64,000 bases of DNA from Sclerurus mexicanus (Eukaryota > Chordata > Aves > Passeriformes > Furnariidae): positions 1,456,975 through 1,520,974 of the forward strand of contig VWZF01004021.1 in the NCBI GenBank assembly GCA_013396755.1, given 5' to 3'. Position numbers and translations under genes: made by a program. The notes under the pieces were generated by a model, which was not told the origin of the DNA, did no database searches, and was given only the letters and a program-made list of their open reading frames with translations. Below, piece after piece: positions 38,780 through 49,001 of this stretch. Each line of letters starts with the position of its first letter. The stretch's first letter is position 1.

Positions 38780-39040
38780 AGATGTATTCAGCAGCCAAGT
38801 GGTTAAATCAAAATAACAAGGGCTATTTATCTAGTAGCTTTCCATGGCTATACTCAAGGGGGGCATATCTACCTATTTGTCAAGTCATTGACAATAGCCT
38901 ATTTCTTTCTTCCTACCCATATGCTTTATTAAAGAAACACTTGACCTACCTGTCATATCAAACTGCTTCCTTTATCCAAAACAGAATAATATAGACATTT
39001 CCCTTAAGGGAATCCTGATGCAAATATATAAGGACAGGTT
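38780..39040. promoter_or_regulatory. CpG-poor unique segment with octamer, possible conserved element
   Basis: This segment lacks CpG and low-complexity repeats, and has a perfect octamer ATGCAAAT at 39018-39025 and a 10 bp palindrome CCCTTAAGGG at 39001-39010. A TTGTCAAGTCATTGACAA stretch lies near 38877 (TTGTCA and TGACAA arms in inverted order). The features suggest a regulatory element but do not prove one. Confidence 0.2.
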
Positions 39041-40423
39041 GCCAATTTGTTGAGCGTATTAGGGTACAGAAAACTGTCAAGGGAAACAGCTGTAATACAG
39101 ACTGTTCTAACAAGCTCATTTTTCTTTTTTTTCGGTGGTACTTTCGGTCTCTCTTTAGTTTACATTATACGATTTGTATGTTACAGCTTTTACGGACAGC
39201 TGTCAACTGCAACTCGTCTTTTTCACTCTGAAAAAAAGGAAACCTTTGGATTCCTGGCTGTGGCTCGGATCTATTGTTTGGTGCTTGAAAATAACTGTCA
39301 CAAACCCTTCAGCTGCATGTAGCTGGGAAGAAAGTTATGGGCTAAGGGAAGGGAAAAGCAGCAGAGCTGGTGATGGAGAAGGCTCTGACTGCGATTTGAA
39401 AGGCACGTATTTGTCACAAGAAGCCACTGAAATACATGATGACACTTCCCATTCTCACCTGTCTGCTTCTGTGCTGCAGAAAGCACTCTCTGTCTTGCCC
39501 TGGATGAGTGGTTTGGGCAATAATTCAACTTTGAAACGATGCAGAAAGGTTCAAATGTGGCATTTTGTGCAGCAAGCTTTGCTGTGGCCGAGGGCTGGGA
39601 AGGAGAGCCGAGCTGCAGGAATTCAGGCTTCCCAGTGGCATGCTGGTTAATCCTGAGCCACTCAGTCCCAGCACTGGTCCAAAACATCCCCAGCTTTCCA
39701 GCAAGGCGTTTTGGTGATGTTGTACAGACCCTCATCAGTTTCCAAGTGAAATCCATAATTTTCAGCAACTGCAATCTCCCGAGGCCAGAAAAGATTAAGA
39801 GTCAAATCCATATAATTAGAGGTCTACGTCGACTCGTGGACAAGGCAAAGGGTGTGCTACAGGAACAAAGAGCAGATTAAAGATCCGTTCCACTTTGACT
39901 GCTGCTCCACTGGAATCAGGGGGGTTACCCCAGAGATTAATTAGTCAATTTATGCTTGTTTGCATAAAGGATGATATGGATCATCAGCTGGATGAACAAA
40001 AGTTCAGGCAGTGCAAGTCAGGGCAAGAGGGGAGAGAATTAACTGTGTCTGGACCGAGGTCACAGCTCGGGCTGATCCAGTGGCTGTGCCAGAGTGTTGT
40101 GCCTACCTTGTGCCCCTGGTCAGTGACCTGTGATGAGAGGCCACCGTGAGCTTTGGCATCGCTAATAAAACTCAGATCACCCGGAGAAAATGTCTCTAAA
40201 GGGTCATACAAATATTTGGGTAGAGAAGAAAAGGAGCACCAGGATCACTGTGTGAAAGGCTGGTCTGGTATTTCCCCTTGGTCTGAACTGCTGCCCTGGT
40301 CCTGCTTCCAGCAATGTGTCCCCACACCCAGCCTTGGGCTCCTCTTCTCGATGGTGTGAAAAAATGATTCCTATTCCTCTCCTTTAATGTGAGAGCACCC
40401 AAGTGAAGATCAAGAGCAGTAGG
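39041..40423. other. Non-coding stretch, nothing recognised
   Basis: Frames of 158 aa occur on both strands over the same bases (39174-39650 plus and 39298-39774 minus), showing how little an open frame means here. A 7 bp inverted repeat with CpGs lies at 39822-39841. Confidence 0.6.
39822..39841. other. Small hairpin, 7 bp stem and 6 base loop
   Basis: GTCTACG at 39822-39828 and CGTGGAC at 39835-39841 pair along all seven positions if one G-T wobble is allowed, with the loop TCGACT between. The 20 bases carry three CpGs in an otherwise CpG-poor stretch. A match this short can arise by chance. Confidence 0.35.
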
Positions 40424-40493
40424 TGGCATCCTGGTCCTGCTGAAATCCTGTGGCGTTTCCTCGTGACCCTTTTCAGGGCCAGGATCTCACCCA
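40424..40493. repeat. Old palindromic repeat-like element (amniote type)
   Basis: The arms ATCCTGGTCCTG (40428-40439) and CAGGGCCAGGAT (40474-40485) are reverse complements at 11 of 12 positions. The whole reads ATCCTGGTCCTGCTGAAATC, then CTGTGGCGTTTCCTCGTGAC, then CCTTTTCAGGGCCAGGATCT. Its layout follows a motif common in turtle, crocodile and bird DNA, in which a CCTGGYCC..TGAAGTCAATGG half is followed by its mirrored half ending CAGGATTTCACCC. I recall that motif as an old interspersed repeat but cannot give its library name. The similarity is by memory and the copy is diverged. Confidence 0.4.
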
Positions 40494-41767
40494 GATGTTA
40501 AACATTGGCATCATGGAAGGAGGAAGGTCTGGTGGTCTGGTGTCATTGCTGTGGGCCAAGCTGACAGTGGCTTTAGGGGACATTTTGTTGGCACTGGGCT
40601 TGTAAAGAGACTACACTGTGTGATTACAGGCTGTATCAAGGGATGAGAAGAAGATCATAAAAGATATTTTTAGCACAGACTCTGCCTTTAGAAAAGTACT
40701 AAGTAGTTTGAAGCCATTAATAGACTTTCCACAGCACATATTATCCTGCCTGTTCCCTTGGGATACTGTGGAAAACAGGAGAGAGGGACCATCGGACTCC
40801 ACCTTTTTGTTCTGAAATTGTAAATACACATACCCAGTGTGTGCTCACCAGCTGATGAGCTTTCTTCCACAGAAGTAGAAAAGCTGCCTCATTTTTCTGC
40901 ACAAGTTTTGAATCTGCAGCGCGTTCTCTGGAGCCAAACTGTAGCTCAGACACAGCGAGAACTGCACATATCACTGGGACTAGAGCAGAGCCAACAGCTT
41001 CTCCTCTCTCAGCCCCACTGACACACTTGATGACACTTCATGATCTCTTGTCTAAATAGCGATGTGCTGGAAAACAGAGCTGAACACCCAGAGGGGCGGA
41101 ATCGAGCGTGTTAACGCTCATGGTGTATTTGGTAAATACGAATTCCTCAGTGCAGCCTGGTGTCTGCAGAGGTCTTGGTGGCACCATGATCCGAAACTGA
41201 GGGGGGCAGCAGGACAAGTTGGGGCAACCCCAGTGCAGGATGGGGGATGCTGCAGCTCAGCCTCCTGGGGACCAGCACCAGCAGCAGCAATTAAACATGG
41301 ATTAAATACTGTCCGAGGAGCTGCTTGCCCAAGTCACGTGAGACATCCGATGGGCCAGGTCCACTGGAACAAACGCAATGTTTTCCAGCAAGGATCTGAG
41401 TCACAGGTCCTGGGGAGCAACTGTTAATTAGCATTAGACAACTCTTTCCTGGGGGGAAGTTTGAAAAACAAGTATGTCTCAATCTTGCTCTTGAAAAGCC
41501 ACATCTTGCCAACAGGGAGGATTTTTAACACTCTTTTCTCAAAGGGCTTCCAGGTATGAGTCCTGAAATGCTCAGGCAACATTGGTGTAAACAGAGTGAT
41601 TCAGGGATTTTGTATTGTGGAGAGAAATAGTTCAAATATTGCAGCATCCTCAGCAAAATCCCACCAGACACTGCTTATATTGAAAAGTAGCTCATTTGGT
41701 TTTAATTCATCCTCTACCATGAGGTTACAGCCTGTTTTAGTTCCTGCTTGCTTTTTAGCTGCTTTCT
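40494..41767. other. Non-coding stretch, nothing recognised
   Basis: Unique sequence. Frames up to 121 aa (41062-41427, plus) and 77 aa (minus) occur without any recognisable family feature. Confidence 0.6.
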
Positions 41768-41813
41768 GTTACTTTTTTCTCCCCTTTTTCTTAACTTTTT
41801 TTCCCCCCCTTCC
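41768..41813. repeat. Polypyrimidine tract
   Basis: Alternating blocks of T and C, almost without purines, over about 45 bases. Such tracts can adopt triplex structure, and they also occur upstream of acceptor sites; no exon is visible downstream. Confidence 0.7.
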
Positions 41814-44289
41814 CTGGAGCTTGAGAATTGCAAGGTCAAGCTAAAGTCAAACTTTGCCATTTCGGTGATGAAATGCAAGCAGATGTGGCTGTTTCGTGTG
41901 ACACTGCTCCTGCCCTGCCGTGCCGGGGTCCGTGGGTGGTGTCTGCACCCGGGGCCACGTCTGCTCCCTCAGCTCAGCAGTGCCTGTTGTTGTCCCATTT
42001 GGGTCCCAAACTTGGTGCCAGCCCGGCTGTTGCTCATCCCAGGGAAATGGCTTTGAACCTCAGCACCTACAGGGCTCCTGGTGCCCACAGCTGCTCTTTG
42101 CTCAGCCTTGGGAAGGACTGGAGGCAGGTGACTGCTGGGTGGTGATCGTGTTTTTCCTCACAACGCTCCACAGGCTGATTTCCTCCAGGACATCAGGCCC
42201 TGGCACAGAGTGTCCCCTGGCTCCATCACTTTCTGCAGGTCTGTCCATTTGCTCTCTGCATCTCTCAGTGGTTTGCAAATGGTAATCACTGGAAGTTGAG
42301 TTGGATGGGCTCTCCCACCTGAAATAAAACTGAATTAAATCTCCCAGCCCCAGGCTGCTGCTGGAGCCAATGACACTTCTTCATGGAGGTGGTCATGATG
42401 CTTAGTGCTGTAATTGCTCATAAAACACTGATTCCCGGGAGGTTTGGCACATGGCTCAGGGCAAAGTGCCTGGAAGTCCAGCATCAGCCATTCCTGCTGG
42501 GATTCCTTCCCTCTCCCCCAGCCAGGGTATTACACTTTGATAGCCATTGGTGGTTTTCAAACATCCAGAATCTACTCCTGAGTTGGCCTCTAGGTGCAGA
42601 AATAAAGCACATCCCACTTACAGAGGGCGAGATGGGTTTGGCAGAGAGGATTCCCCTCTCTCAGCTCATCCTGGGTCTGTGTCACTCGGTGCTTTCCAGT
42701 CATAGGCTTAAAAACCTCATTAAAGTGTTCTGCATGAGACTGGTAAAGAGCTCAATCTTGCTGGTTTGTGCTCATGACCTCAGGGTGTGCAGTGAAGCTG
42801 CGGTGATTTGAAAGGTTTTTCTTGGTTGTGTTGCTGAGGTTATTCATTATCTTGGCAGAAAACATACCTGAGGTTGTTCCCTCATATATGGTGATGGTGA
42901 GGAATACAGGGGTAGCAGCATTGCTGAGAATCAATGAATTTCCTAAGGAATGTGAGGGTAAGTCCTGGAAATTTTTCATCTCTTGGTTTGTGTGCACATT
43001 TTGCCTGTTCTCGGAATGGGATGTGAAGCTTTGTATCAGTGAAAACTATTCAAGTAAGGCATTGCAGCATATTTGTCCCTCAGAAAACTCACAACCAGAC
43101 AATAATTTTCTGCATATTTGAAGCCCTATGTTTTTCTAGGTCCAGAACAAATTTTTATTTCAATGTTCATTAAAAAGCTTATTCTCAGAAAAATTACAAA
43201 CACCAAAATCCTTTTGAAAATTTCAAGTAATCTCTTTACACAGTCAGAAAGGGGGCAGCCGTTCGAGCCCTCTGGTCACCAGGGATGACGCAAAGCCAGC
43301 CTGCTTCCCTCTCTGCATCCCTCTCCAAAACCTTTACTCGATGTGGTTTTGTTTCCATTAGGATTAGTGTGACCCACTCAGTGGTCCTGGAGGAAGCTCT
43401 GGTTAAGTCCAAGGGATGGCTCTGGACACAGGAAGGAAGGATGGGGTCCCACACCTCAGGAACGTTTCCTTGCTGAGATCCACGGAGCCGGGGCAGCTTC
43501 TAGACATGTGTTTGTAATTTCTTGTTTGGCCTGCCTGGGTTCTGAGAAAGGCTGCAGTTTTGGATTTGCCTGCTGAAAGGGTTTCACACTTTGGGATCCC
43601 GGCGTTTGATTAGTTTTGATGATAACCACGGTAGTGCAATTCTGACTTCCAGATTGCTTTCCAGCCTGACACTAAGCAGCCACCCATCTCCAAGGCTGAA
43701 GAAATTCACATGTGCATTTGATTTTTTTTTTTTTTGCTTTTTATGAAGATAGAAAGAGAGTAATATGCTTGCCACTCCCTCAAGAAAATTTAAAAAAATC
43801 CCATTTCTCACCTCTCTGTTCAGAGTGCTGTCTGTGTGAGCCTATCCTAGGAAATAGGATGGGATCTATCAAGAACAGAGTATCTCCCATTCCTTCTTTT
43901 ATCATCTCCACCAGCTCTCTACCTGAACAATTTTTACTAACTTTGTTCAATGAAGAGCTGCATTTGTCACACGGTGTTTTAAAAGAGTTACCGGACTTTG
44001 GGAGGAAAATTAGTGGGAATTGTTGCCCAGAGATAACATAATACGAAGATGACAGAATAAAAGCAGGCTAGCATTCCTATCACCCTTTTCCCTGCCTACT
44101 AATGGTTTTGATTCTCATTATTTCTCAAATGCCAAGAGTAAAAACCCTCCAGGGTACCAATTAGCTGTGCCCAGTCTGGATACGACTGCTCTCATCCAGG
44201 ACATATTTTGAGAAGCTGGAGCTCTCTCAGGGAAAAGGCAATTTGTGTGCAGCTATGTTTGGTAATTTTCAAGGACTTCATCTTGCTGG
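41814..44289. other. Non-coding stretch, nothing recognised
   Basis: Plus-strand frames of 121 aa (41920-42285), 142 aa (42383-42811) and 109 aa (43712-44041) show no known domain. A tract of 14 Ts lies at 43722-43735. No repeat family is recognised. Confidence 0.6.
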
Positions 44290-44680
44290 GAAATAGAGAT
44301 GGACTCGTCCTTAATTTAATTTAAACTAAAGCTTTTTATTAATTGACTTTCAATAAAACCAATTACCATAAATGGGAACCTGGGATCTGTGTTTGCAGAT
44401 TATTTTTGCCTGCTTCACTTATATTTTATTAGGGGTTATACTTTTTTCAAAGAGGAATAAGTGACACTGAATTTATTTGTGAATGAGCTTTTTTGCCTTG
44501 CCTAAAACCTTTTCCATCTGCTTTTGCATAATTTTAAAATTAGGCAGTTGAACAATGACAGTGACAGCTGTGACAGTGTGCAATTATATTTTACATTTCT
44601 GTTGCTTAGCCAACAAGGCACATTTTCTTATTTCAGTCAGAAACCAGAGATGATTTAATGGTTAAAATAAGGACATTTTG
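44290..44680. promoter_or_regulatory. AT-rich homeodomain-site cluster, possible conserved element
   Basis: This CpG-poor, AT-rich and non-repetitive segment carries TTAATTTAATTTAAA at 44311-44325, ATTAATT at 44338-44344, CAATTACCAT shortly after, and further TAAT and ATTA cores. Two nearly adjacent GTGACAG or CTGTGACAG pieces near 44560-44575 are MEIS-type cores. It looks like the AT-rich conserved elements of vertebrate gene deserts. Conservation has not been checked. Confidence 0.22.
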
Positions 44681-46114
44681 GGTTAGAGCTGAGGGCTGAT
44701 TCTGGTCAGGACGCTGGGGTACCCGTGGCACTGGGCTTGGCTAAAGGGCACTGCTAGAGGTGTGTGAGTGATGCCAGGGCTCAGCCTTGCCCAGCATTAA
44801 TTGCTGCTGCAGCCCTCTCCTGAGCAGTGCTTTGGAGATTAGGAAGCAGATCTGCTAAGACCAATGCTTTACTCACATGAATAGCTCCATTGAGTCCTAC
44901 ATGGCTATTAAGTGACTTAAGTTCAATAATACATTAAATCTTTGCAGGGCCTAAGGCAACTTGGAGGAGCTTATTTAAGAAGTCTGCCCTAGCCTTGTGC
45001 TGCAGCCACAAAACCATCCTTGTCAGATCCTGCTGCTTTCCCACTCCTATTTTGTGACTTGTGCATTATTTTGCCCCATTTCTCTTGCCCTCTCATGAGC
45101 ATCCTGCCTCTCTCTGGCACTGCGTCCCTGCCCCAGCACAGACTCCCCTCCTCAGCCCTTTGTGTCTCCTCAACCCACCTGCGTTCCCTCAAATTTCATT
45201 TTTCAGGGCTTTATTGGTCACAAACAAAAATAACATCAGAGGAGCAGCTTCCACTGCCCTCTCCACAGCCAAAATATCTCTGGGTTTTATAAAATTGCAA
45301 TACTGGTAAAAGCAATAGAGGGAGCTGCTGCCAGTGGCTGGGGTTCAGCAAAGTACCATCAGATGTACTTGCCTAATCCCTGGCGGTGCTATCCCCCCCC
45401 AGCTCCAGTATTTAGGATTCCTTGAGATCGATAAAAAAGAAAAAAAAAAACCACCAAAAAACAACCCAGCCCCAATAGGATTTCTTTTGGATCAATATTT
45501 AAAGTGCTGGAAAAATTAACAGAGAAAGATATTTGTAAAATTCCAAAATATTTTCTTAGCCTCAGTGTAAATATTTGTAGAGAAAGCAATTATTGTGCAT
45601 AAGAATTTTCTGTTGTGTCTCTTCTGGTTCTTTCATTGAAATGATTGCTTTTTTGGCCCATCTCTGGTTAACTAAGTAGAGGTGATTAAAAACCTTCAAG
45701 TCCTTCAAATTTATTGTCCTGTAACTATTTTTGAAAGCAGATTTAATATCAGTATGCCATTTATATTCCCCGAGAGCTAACATTTCAGATACTGCACCGA
45801 TATATCAATGCCTGATGCAAAGCAGATTGCACTGAAGATGTAGAAATGTATACAGGAAGAAAACTGCTTATATTTAATAAAGAACTGAGATATAAACATA
45901 TTTGAATACAATGGCAGAAATGGCTTTGAAATCGATGAGCTCCTACTGCTTTACTCCGTCCCGTCCCCGACGTTTCTCTCCTGCATCCTGTGCGCAGCGT
46001 GGGGGGCATTAACACAAAACTCAGCTGCACCTTTGGGTGCAGCAAACTCTGAATTGATGTCTCCCCGAGAGACATGCCGGGCCAGCTTCTGTGCGCACCA
46101 GGCTTGTTTTTATG
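44681..46114. other. Non-coding stretch, nothing recognised
   Basis: Unique sequence; frames up to 96 aa (45785-46075, minus). An A-rich tract with C interruptions lies at about 45436-45464. CpGs rise a little around 45950-46010 but stay below island level. Confidence 0.6.
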
Positions 46115-46173
46115 CCAAAATGCATTTTTTTTTTATCCAAAATGCATTTTTTTTATCCCAAAATGCATTTTCC
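46115..46173. repeat. Three-copy tandem repeat of a CCAAAATGCATTTT unit
   Basis: Three successive units of about 20 to 22 bases each contain CCAAAATGCATTTT followed by a T tract and AT. They start at about 46115, 46137 and 46158; the third ends in TCCC instead of the T tract. Each core, AAAATGCATTTT, is a perfect 12 bp palindrome. On one plus-strand phase the array gives a repeated peptide with the pattern QNAF, but the frame has no other support. Confidence 0.9.
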
Positions 46174-47309
46174 CTTCCACGCTCCAGCTGCCCATCACAG
46201 GGCTGCCTTCACACTCCCTCTCGGCTCCTGCCTTCCCCTAAGCTCTCCCCTTGCCCCAATATCTCCTCCCTGTCCTGAGTTTCTCCAGGGGATGCCACAG
46301 GTTGCTGAAGTGTCTTCAAGCTCTCTTTGCCAGGGCCCTTCTGGAGCATCCATTGTGGGTGAAGATCTGGTCACCCTGTGCAGTGCCAGGCTCTGGTTGG
46401 GGGGTGGGAAGGGATGGCCATGAGCAGTCCTGGCCCCAGTGCCTAAAAGCTGCTCCGAGGCTGAAGGGAAGAGCAGGCAGGTAGCAAAGACAGGTGGGAA
46501 GAACAGAGGGCCAGTCAGCTGTCTGGCACCGAGGGGTTCCTACATCCAGGCTTGTTTTACCTCTGTGGTAGAGGGCAGAAAATGTTCCTTTTTATATGAA
46601 TATTTAGTTCTCCTTGGTCTGATCAAAACTCAGTTGCTGTAGGGACTTAAGGCCACCGGATCCAGCCTGGTCATGGATGTCCCCAGTACCACACTTCATG
46701 CCCGTGCCATGGCAGAAGGCACAGGCTAAAACCTAAAGCCTCCCTGCTGCCCTTCTGCCTCTTTTGCATCTCACTGCTGTGCCCCTGCTGCCTCTGCTGC
46801 GCTTTCATGCTTGGCTGCCTCTATCCAAGATAACCAAAGGTGCAGGAACCTTCTTTTCTCCCCGCTGAAACCTCCCACACTCAGCCCAAGGCAAGGGGCT
46901 GTGGAGCCGAGCCTAGCTGAGCTTAGCTGAGCCAAGCCCGGGCTGGGCAGGCCAGCAGCTGGCTGCAGCTGGATCCACACTGTGCAGTCCTCGCAGCCAA
47001 GCTCGGGACATGCTTGTTTTCATCCCTCTCTTCAGGAGAGTGCACCCACTCCTCCCTCCCTCTCTGCCTTTGGTGCTTCATCCCTGCTTTGCTACCGGCA
47101 GCAGGCTCCTGCTCTTCCCAGAAACCCTCTCCCTTCTCTTAGCTGCCCCCTCCAGCCAAGTTTAACCACAGTGCTGCCCTATGGCCCCAGGAAGATTTCA
47201 CAACTCCGTCTCCTTTGGCCACAAACGCTCCCTCTGTATCAGCTCCCTCCTTGTTTCTCACATAGCTCCATTTGTGTGTGGCCAAGCAGTGAATCACTCA
47301 CCCCTGCCT
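46174..47309. other. GC-rich non-coding stretch; long frame judged spurious
   Basis: A 264 aa plus-strand frame begins at 46982 and runs to 47776. It is rich in Ser, Pro and Leu. Two other plus-strand phases are open over the same bases (113 aa at 47181-47522 and 141 aa at 47395-47820), and part of it is made by the 24 bp tandem repeat at 47310-47382. No signal peptide, domain or known family is visible. At 46905-46950 loose repeats of GAGCC and GCTGAG occur. I judge that there is no gene here. Confidence 0.55.
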
Positions 47310-47382
47310 CCATCTCTGCACCCCATCACTGCTCCCATCTCTGCGTCCCATCCCTGCCCGTATCTCTCCACCCTATCTCTGC
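47310..47382. repeat. Three-copy 24-25 bp imperfect tandem repeat
   Basis: Three units align: 47310-47333, 47334-47358 and 47359-47382. The common pattern is CCATCTCTGCACCCCATC.CTGC with several changes in each copy. It is a small pyrimidine-rich minisatellite and partly accounts for the long open frame around it. Confidence 0.75.
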
Positions 47383-48420
47383 ATCCCCTCTTTCATGGGT
47401 GCCCTGGCCCAAGTGTCCCCTCCTTGTCCCCAACCCTCAGTCTATGCCCCAAAGAGAACTGGAGACCTCCAAAGTGTCTCCCCTCAGCCCACTCAAAGCA
47501 AATCCTTTTTTCAAGCCCTTAGGTCCAGCCACAGCCTGGAGGGAACGGGCACAGATGTCCCAAAGCCACAGGGCCAGAGCTGCCTCTCCCAGGACAGGTG
47601 GTTTCCACCTAGGGATCACTGCCGTGGGTGCTGGTGGGATCTTCCCTCACTCACCATCTCCTGCAGCAAAGATATTATCCAAGGAGTTAATATTCCAGCC
47701 GGTTTCCAGTGGTTTTTCCCTTCGTGCCACCTGGTGGACAAAGGGGACATTTTCCACCTATTTATTTCACAGATGAAGGAGCACCCGGGAAAATTCATTT
47801 TCGGTGAGGAATCTGGATGAGCATCACCCGATTTAAGCATTGTGTAATTAGAAATGTGATCGTGCAATATCACATCCCAGGGCAAGCCCCAGCCCCCCCA
47901 GCGTTAACCAAATATCTATTTCTTACCCATTGCTAATGTTTACGTATAATACTGCATTTTAATTGTAATTAAAGCTACTCCATAAAACTCCATTCTTACA
48001 ATCACCTTAACAAACAAATAACTTTTCCCCTCCCTGAGCTGCTGAAAAATTCATGCTTTTATTTGGGTTTCAGCAACTGCTTTCTAATATTTTAACAAAT
48101 GTGCACTTTGAATCCCTCCTGTGGCCAATCCCAGACAGGCTGCAAGGGATGGAAGTGCTGGTAAAAAGCCCGTGGAAATAGAAAAATTAAGTAAATAACA
48201 GTGAATGTTCCTGGCAAGTGTTGTTTTTTTTCAATTTATGAAGACAAACATTGCATGAGAACCTCAATTCCGAGAGATATTTTTGTCCAAGGATTAGAAG
48301 CAAATCCCTGAATTGAGGTGCTTAATGAAATGAACCAAAATGGCTTTTGCTCTCAAATCCCTGCAAGAAGTGCCCAAACTGAGCTGTGAAACAGCTTCAA
48401 ATCACGAATAAATCGGGAGA
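47383..48420. other. Non-coding stretch with one CTCF-type site
   Basis: Nothing coding is recognised. The CTCF-type core at 47726-47737 is listed separately. From 47900 to 48400 the sequence is AT-rich and unique, up to the start of the CpG island. Confidence 0.6.
47726..47737 (-). promoter_or_regulatory. Predicted CTCF binding core
   Basis: GCCACCTGGTGG on the plus strand gives CCACCAGGTGGC on the minus strand, which fits the CTCF core consensus CCASYAGRKGGC at all 12 positions. The next two bases on that strand, AC, also fit. In vertebrates CTCF at such sites blocks or organises enhancer contacts with cohesin. Occupancy cannot be told from sequence. The site lies about 0.7 kb before the CpG island. 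Weaker 11 of 12 matches lie at 29103-29114 (minus orientation) and 63952-63963 (plus orientation). Confidence 0.45.
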
Positions 48421-48960
48421 AGACGGCGACGTGCTCAGGGCACATTTCAGAGCGGCGCAAGACGCTGATAGACGGGGAAGAAAAATTCATCACTCCGAGT
48501 TTTGTCCCACTAGTAACAGCTCAACACCCCTCTGCTTTAATCCTCCGAGAGAAATCCTGCCTTCAGCGAAGCCCACGGAAATTTTAGCAGGGACCTGACT
48601 CGGGCCAGGATTTTGTCCTAAATCTTTTCAGAAACTCAGCAAAACGATGGTACAGAAATGTTCAGCAGGGACCAAAACCGTGTCGGGCAGCTGTCGGTGG
48701 CTGATGCCGGCGGTGATGGCACACTGCAGCAATGAAGAATTGCTCTGTGCACGCAGAGGGCGGCTGAAATTTGGCCCTAACCCCGTGGCTCGTGCCCTGA
48801 GCGCTGCAAAACGACTGCCACGAATTCCCTCTGCCTAAAATTCCCTCGGACTGGGAGTTCGGATCCCGCTCGGAAAGCGGTGTCTCCACAACATCCCACA
48901 GAAGCTCTCGGGGCGGGAATGCATCTTCCCCGGGACGTTCGACTCGGCCACCCAAAGCCC
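48421..48960. promoter_or_regulatory. CpG island with GC boxes, candidate orphan promoter
   Basis: By hand count these 540 bases have about 55 percent G+C and about 36 CpGs, an observed to expected ratio near 0.85, against strong CpG depletion in most of the window. GC boxes lie at 48758-48763 (GGGCGG) and 48910-48917 (GGGGCGGG). There is no TATA box that I can place. Short frames of 97 aa (48662-48955, minus) and 63-70 aa (plus) pass through it but have no recognised domain. In birds such islands mark promoters of genes or long non-coding RNAs, or orphan regulatory islands. Which strand is transcribed, if any, cannot be seen. Confidence 0.6.
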
Positions 48961-48963
48961 TGG

Positions 48964-48984
48964 CTTTGTTTTTCTAAAACAAAG
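48964..48984. other. Perfect 9 bp inverted repeat next to an A tract
   Basis: CTTTGTTTT (48964-48972), a 3 base loop TCT, and AAAACAAAG (48976-48984) form a perfect stem. After GGG an A run of 14 bases (48988-49001) follows. It sits just past the edge of the CpG island. A and T rich arms make a chance origin possible. Confidence 0.5.
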
Positions 48985-49001
48985 GGGAAAAAAAAAAAAA
49001 A

